Below, in pieces: positions 58,890 through 64,000 of a stretch of 64,000 nucleotides of DNA (positions within the stretch are counted from its first letter, which is position 1; every line of letters starts with the position of its first letter). This DNA comes from Styela clava. Lineage: Eukaryota > Chordata > Ascidiacea > Stolidobranchia > Styelidae. The position numbers and the translations under genes are program-made. The stretch lies in assembly GCF_964204865.1 (NCBI RefSeq), contig NC_135262.1, positions 9,796,001 to 9,860,000 of the forward strand, read 5' to 3'. The notes under the pieces were generated by a model that saw nothing but the letters and a program-made list of their open reading frames with translations, searched no databases and had not been told where the DNA came from.

Positions 58890-59960
58890 CTGTCTTAATA
58901 TCTGCTATTTATATTATTAAACTGTGTCAAATTTGTATATATTAAAAATTTTTATCTGATGTACCAAAACCATCTTTTTTTTAATATACAGTGACCAATG
59001 TTTCTTTCAGCTTTGTCGACTGTGCACTTACACCTATTTCAATACTGTTTGTAACAAAATTGATATATTTTTATAAATTTCAAGATTCAATAAAGTATTA
59101 TTTTCTTAATTATGTGTTTCATGGTAAACTTAGTAGGCGAACATTGAGCTTTGGAACGTAAGTTCGTAGATTCGAGTCACACAGGATAATTATGTAGGAG
59201 AAGATTCCTTGACTCGTCGCAGGGTATGCATCTACTATTCCAATGTGGGACATGGATGAGCTGATGACGGGAGGTTGTGTTTCGCCATCTTGTTGACCTC
59301 CCTTGTGACAAATATGAAATTCCTATTCCAACTGGGGAATGAGTTGGAATGCTACTAGGAGACCTATTTCGAGCCTTGAAAAGTTTCGATAGAACTTGTT
59401 AAATGTGACAATAGTCGCTCCCACCATTTTGCTTTGGGCAATGCTACCAATATTCCTGAAGAAAGTGCTCATAGTAATTCGAATCCATGCTAACTGTGCA
59501 ATATAGTTATTTTGGAGATTTGTCAAAGTGACACAAGTTAGCAAATACAGAATCACAGACTTTTCATGTTTATTATAGACTATAATTTAAAGTTGATCAA
59601 TATAAAAATTCCACAAATACATAGTAATCTAACAGAAATTTGTAAAACTTCATCATGTATTTTCTAGTGCCAGTGAATACACCATTATTATTTATAAGAA
59701 AGTCAGTATTGAGTTTGAGCACAACTTCAAATGTACCGGTATATCAATTATAAGAATTTAATATTTCTAATGCTATAGATTCTTTTATTGGCCATATTTA
59801 CAGTGTTGTGTTTTGGGAAGACTGGTTATTAGGACCAGTTATTTTTTTGTCTGTATTAGACATAGATTCTCTTTTATAAATAGCTTTGGTATAAAAAACA
59901 GCGAATCTCGAATAAAAAAGTGATTGCATATAGTTTACACAAAAATTAACAGTGGTTAAG
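58890..59960. other. Convergent 3' ends, no gene
   Basis: The LRR gene (plus) and the CxxC membrane gene (minus) converge here. AATAAA at 59089-59094 serves the first, and TTTATT at 59784-59789 (AATAAA on the minus strand) may serve the second. A B-box-like gattcgagtc at about 59171-59180 suggests another SINE remnant. Confidence 0.45.
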
Positions 59961-60827
59961 TTAAAATCTATGAAGTGCAATTTGAAGTAATCCATATTGT
60001 AAAAACACAGGAAAAGGAATCCATAATTTAAATAAACGCATTCTAGTTGCATGAGTAATTATTGCATTACTACTTTTGAGTTGATTCGCTTGATGCAAAC
60101 GAACTTGTGATGCTTGAAAATAGGAACATGATTTGCATTGAGGATATAACTTCCCTACAATAGATTTGTTTCGTTTCAAATATTGTTCTGCAAGTGCGAC
60201 AGGTGGGTTGTGATCAGCAAAATAGTCAACTTTGACCCTCGAAGACGAACCAAAAAGCTTCTTCCATAGCTTAGAAGCAGTAGATTCAAACCTATTATAA
60301 CGTTTTCCACACGTGTGACATCCATGTCTTTCTCCAAGAAGCTGGATTTTTGATAAGTGAGTCTTTGTGACCCTTGCGGTTAGCGTTGACAACGCAACAT
60401 GCTCAACAGCAAATGCACCAGGATGCAGAATATGACTCGGACACAAACTCTTCAAACGCCCACCGAAAAGCTTGAATACAATAATAGTGAATGCAGCATA
60501 AGAGCATGTATTAAAAAAAGTCTCCTTTTCATCTTTACCAAGAAAATAATCCAATTCTCTCGCATTGATATGCTTTTCGACGATAACAAACGATGTCGCC
60601 GCACATGCACTAGCAACGGTTAATGAAAATGCTCCACATAAAGGTGCAATTTTCTTGTTTGCAGTAACTCTGATAGGTTTCCATACAAAATTCTGCATAA
60701 GCCCTAATATGGTTGGAAATGTCGCCATCCCAGCGAATGAAGACAACAATAATTCGGCTCCTCTTTGTAGGATGTCTGCTCTGAATTCACTGTCTTCTGC
60801 CATGGCTAATATCTTCTGATTCTTCAT
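59961..60827 (-). CDS. Membrane protein with two CxxC pairs, paralogue 1 (unknown family)
   Basis: A single exon, 288 residues from ATG 60827; a second ATG at 60803 (280 residues) has a better start context (gccATGG), so the start is uncertain. A stop codon lies just upstream. Predicted hydrophobic segments lie at about 25-48, 62-83 and 105-122. They are followed by the motif CPSHILHPGAFA (129-140), a first cysteine pair HGCHTCGKR (170, 173), a second pair PQCKSC (231, 234), and a hydrophobic C-terminal segment preceded by AIITHATRMRLFKLW. The two CxxC pairs could bind one zinc ion or form a redox site. I do not recognise the family and assign no function. It is 629 bp downstream of paralogue 2, in the same orientation. 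Confidence 0.8.
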   Translation of the reverse strand: MKNQKILAMAEDSEFRADILQRGAELLLSSFAGMATFPTILGLMQNFVWKPIRVTANKKIAPLCGAFSLTVASACAATSFVIVEKHINARELDYFLGKDEKETFFNTCSYAAFTIIVFKLFGGRLKSLCPSHILHPGAFAVEHVALSTLTARVTKTHLSKIQLLGERHGCHTCGKRYNRFESTASKLWKKLFGSSSRVKVDYFADHNPPVALAEQYLKRNKSIVGKLYPQCKSCSYFQASQVRLHQANQLKSSNAIITHATRMRLFKLWIPFPVFLQYGLLQIALHRF

Positions 60828-61456
60828 TTTTTTCACTCACTGAATAGTTAAATTAACAACCTAAGGAGACATAATATTTTAATGAAAAAGTGTATAAGAA
60901 TACTGCAGTAAAAAATTATATGAATACAGTGAGAGATGTGAAATAAATGCTTATAAAAAAAATTACAGTGGTAATATTGCGGGCACTAATTTTTTGATTG
61001 ACATGGATGAAACCAATACACCTTATGTCACATTTTAAAATTGTGCGAAATTTATTTTCTAATTTTGAGTTACCAATGACTTCTCTAAACCTGTACATGG
61101 TAGGAATGTGATATTCCTCACAAAACACCATACAAGTATTGCACCAAACATTGTGTGTTTGAGGATAGATGGAGTACACCCCCATAATTTATTTTGGACA
61201 TGGAACTACTTCACAGGTCACAATACCGAAATTGGGACATATTATCTAGATATCCACCTTAGAATATTGGGTAGTGTTATCAAATCTAGAGAAAACGAAC
61301 AAGTCCATGACAGAAAAAAACTATTTCATAAAAAATGTGACATAAGCTTTTGATTTTACGCAGGCAATTATAATTATTGCAAATAGTAGGAGTAGATTTC
61401 CAAATTCATATTTTAGCAATTGAAGAATCATAATTAAATAAGTCATAAAAACTTAT

Positions 61457-62209
61457 TCAAAATGATATTTTTTGAAGAGCATTTTGCAGAAAACCATATT
61501 GAAATAAGATTGGAAAAGGAACCCATAATTTAAAGAGCCGTAATCTTGTTGCATGAGTGATTATTGCACATTTATTTTTCAAAACATCGTTACTGTAAGT
61601 TGGAAGGGTCTTTGAAATTTCAAGACGAGAACAGGATTTGCATTGTGGGTACTCCGTTAACATAAAGAGTGGATCTTCCTTCGGAATTTTTTCATTAGGA
61701 ATTCTCAGCAATAAGCTTTTAAGTACAGAAATGAATTTTTCGATTTTATTGCCACGTTTGCCACAAATGTGGCATCCATGTTTTTCTCGCAGAGCTTTCA
61801 ATTTCATCATGTGAGACTTAGAGACGACAGTTGTTTCCGGTAGGGGTAAATCTTCATTAGCGAAAGCACCGGCATGCAAAATATGACTAGGACAAAGATT
61901 TCTTAGGCGACCTCCCAACAATCGAAAACTTATCAAAGCGAGAACAGTATAAATAAAAAAGTTGAAGACAGTCTCCAGTCTACTTTTGCATACAAATACG
62001 CCTCGCTTATTTCCATTCAGAAGCATTTCAGTGAGAACAAAAGCAAAAGCTGAACAAGTGTTTGAAATGATTAGAGTCACTATTCCACAAAGTTTTGCAA
62101 CTTTTCTGTGAGCTGTAACATTAATAGGCTTCCATACGTAGATTTGAAACAACCCCAAACATATTGGAAACACCAGAATTCCAGCCAAAGTAGCCAAAAT
62201 CAAATCCAT
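61457..62209 (-). CDS. Membrane protein with two CxxC pairs, paralogue 2 (unknown family)
   Basis: A single exon, 250 residues from ATG 62209. It aligns with paralogue 1 over the whole length: YVWKPINVTAHRK, LGGRLRNLCPSHILHAGAFA, HGCHICGKR (cysteines 146, 149), YPQCKSCS (190, 193), and CAIITHATRLRLFKLWVPFP. Hydrophobic segments lie at about 3-24, 40-62 and 82-98, with a further one at the C-terminus. The segment between the CxxC pairs is shorter than in paralogue 1. The ATG directly abuts an acceptor-like agcttcag, so an upstream 5' exon or a trans-spliced leader is possible. Function is unknown; the strongly conserved THATR.RLFKLW.PFP block marks the family. Confidence 0.82.
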   Translation of the reverse strand: MDLILATLAGILVFPICLGLFQIYVWKPINVTAHRKVAKLCGIVTLIISNTCSAFAFVLTEMLLNGNKRGVFVCKSRLETVFNFFIYTVLALISFRLLGGRLRNLCPSHILHAGAFANEDLPLPETTVVSKSHMMKLKALREKHGCHICGKRGNKIEKFISVLKSLLLRIPNEKIPKEDPLFMLTEYPQCKSCSRLEISKTLPTYSNDVLKNKCAIITHATRLRLFKLWVPFPILFQYGFLQNALQKISF

Positions 62210-63590
62210 CTGAAGCTTTCACATCAATCGATTGCTGCATTCAATTTTATATGTTAATCTCACTAATTTAATAATCTAACAGTAAAAAAAATGTGAAACG
62301 TTATAGAAATAGATAAGGCATAAATCAAACATAAAACCAGGAACGTGCACTAACAAAATGAAATCTCCGAATGATAGAAAAACAATGCTGTGCACAAAAT
62401 TACTGGCAATGAAAAGCAAAATCCACTTATAATTGTTCATCATGATTGATTGAGTGGGTCAGGCATAAAATGTTACAATCGAAACATAAATTTTGAAAAT
62501 ATAATCATATGAAAACAAAATACAATGTTTATACTCAATTCACTACATGATCAATCAGGAATCCACAATGAGAGATACAATTGTCTAGAAATCTGAACTT
62601 TAGGCTTAGTAGTCTGTATTGTGCTAAGCGTTGGTCGCTTGTCATCGCACCTCTGATTACCACAAAAACCTGTGGGATACAATTATGTACAAGAGAATTT
62701 CTGGACTCCTCACCGTTGCAGGATAATTCACGTAAATCAGGTTGGTCACAGCTAGATTGAAGCATTATAACTAGGCAGAAAATTCACCAAAACAACATGA
62801 TAACAAAAAAAAATTAAAAATCAGATGAAATCACAAAATTGAGTTAAATGCCATTTCTGAGGAATTGTATATCGATCATAGTGACCTTGGGACGGGTCTT
62901 TTATTTTTTTTTATTGTAATAAGTAAATACGTTTCCTACTTTTGAATTAAACGACATGCTTGCCAAATTGAAATCATATAGTAATAGTGAATGAATCTCT
63001 TAAATCACACAAAGGCGTGGATTTGAATCAAATAAAATAATTTATGTGTAAGGGGATTACTCGACTCTCGAGTTAAAGTCTGACCGAGTAAATTCAGTGA
63101 ACCAGTGAACATCAAAAAAATATTCAATGTAGAACAGAAATAGCCAAAACAATTTACTATTACAAATGAATTCTGAAAAAATATTGGATGGTATATGAAA
63201 TATCAAACACATTCTCAATTTAGACATCAATTACTAATAAGTTAATGTTCATCAAATTGAAATTTGTTTATATAGAAAAGGAACAGAATTCTATGATACC
63301 CTAATGACATTTTGGTTTTTAAATTCTCAAGATTGAAAATTTTGAAATTTAACTATGGTATACAAAATTTTACTAAGAATAAAAATACACCATATTAAAT
63401 ATATTTAATTTAGAATGTATTCCAATATTCAATTTGTGCGTGGCCCCTTGGTCAAAGCTGAAAAAATTCCAGTTCTTTCAAAATAAAGTAGTTTCATACA
63501 TATCAGTGACTTTGTATATAAAAAAAGAATTGTTCTGAAAATCTTTGCTTCCAGACATAAAATTTTGTAAAATTCCTGACAAAAATTCAA
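62210..63590. other. No gene recognised
   Basis: AT-rich spacer between the CxxC membrane genes and the terminal exon of GTF3C1. Short frames such as 62535-62765 show no motif or splice context. Confidence 0.45.
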
Positions 63591-63941
63591 CTATTTGTGA
63601 AGATTACTATTAATAGAATTGCACCATTTACTTAAAATAATTAAACCGTCCTGTGTTGCTTCATAATACGTAGTAATATTAGGTTTTGACAGAGCACCAA
63701 AAAGTTTCTTCGGGCCAGGGGTTTCGATGATATGTTTGGTAATACATCCAGTTTTGCACAAAATTTCCAAAAGTTGAAGAATGCAAATTGGTTGAAAACT
63801 GTATGATGCACATAAATGCTGTTGGGTTATCCCAGGTGAGGCAAAGATTTTCAGATATACGCTGAATAATATTGCCTTCGCATTATTGAAACTCACATCT
63901 CCACCTATTGTGTGCCATGGTCGACATAAAAACTTCACCTC
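63591..63941 (-). CDS. GTF3C1: General transcription factor 3C subunit 1 (TFIIIC220), C-terminal exon, partial
   Basis: Last exon of a minus-strand gene that continues beyond the right edge. The acceptor atatcag precedes GAG at 63941, and the exon encodes 116 residues and a stop. The sequence PWHTIGGDV, a region around KIFASPGITQQHL, then LQLLEILCKTGCI and LFGALSKP, ending in YYEATQDGLIIL, follows the C-terminal block of GTF3C1 (W+...G, kPGI.e..L...y...LqPv.vLeLL..L...GCi, YeP..d). TFIIIC220 is the largest subunit of the RNA polymerase III factor that binds the B box of tRNA genes. The winged-helix-like end here is well kept, so the gene is probably functional. Confidence 0.77.
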   Translation of the reverse strand, partial: EVKFLCRPWHTIGGDVSFNNAKAILFSVYLKIFASPGITQQHLCASYSFQPICILQLLEILCKTGCITKHIIETPGPKKLFGALSKPNITTYYEATQDGLIILSKWCNSINSNLHK

Positions 63942-64000
63942 CTGATATTTCTTTTTTATTTCAGTGTTTACGGATTGTGTTAAATTGATGTTACGTTGTT

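Overview
The window is eukaryotic nuclear DNA. Genes are split by short AT-rich introns with GT...AG (twice GC...AG) borders, intergenic DNA is AT-rich, and several DNA-transposon families are present. The gene content (a SERHL-type hydrolase pair, NIT2, a TFIIIC220 terminal exon, an LRR protein, a lipocalin, a C-type lectin, PA-domain proteins) and the compact introns suggest an invertebrate deuterostome, most likely an ascidian tunicate. The organism assignment is an inference.

Layout: a six-exon secreted lipocalin (3.0-5.2 kb, +); two tandem 11-exon serine hydrolase-like genes (6.8-12.4 and 14.3-19.6 kb, both -) with near-identical exon structure; a three-exon secretory protein with two PA domains and no RING (21.8-23.7 kb, -); about 14 kb without a recognisable host gene, rich in hAT elements and duplications (23.7-37.8 kb); a six-exon secreted C-type lectin with a coiled-coil neck (37.8-42.3 kb, +) that carries a 2.2-kb hAT element in an intron; an 8.5-kb repeat-dominated stretch with tandem repeats, inverted repeats and a fold-back composite (42.3-50.8 kb); intronless NIT2 (50.9-51.8 kb, +); an 11-exon LRR gene (52.7-58.9 kb, +); two tandem single-exon paralogues of a membrane protein with two CxxC pairs (60.0-62.2 kb, -); and the last exon of GTF3C1 entering from the right edge (63.6-63.9 kb, -).

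There is no operon-like functional pathway. The lipocalin, PA-domain protein and lectin are all predicted to enter the secretory pathway. SERHL-like and NIT2 are predicted metabolic enzymes, and GTF3C1 is a core RNA polymerase III factor. The main genome-level story is repeated hAT invasion: at least seven elements with matching ends, most with 8-bp target duplications, falling into two target-site classes. The exon models were made by hand from splice signals, reading-frame continuity and comparison between paralogues, so individual borders may be off by a few bases.
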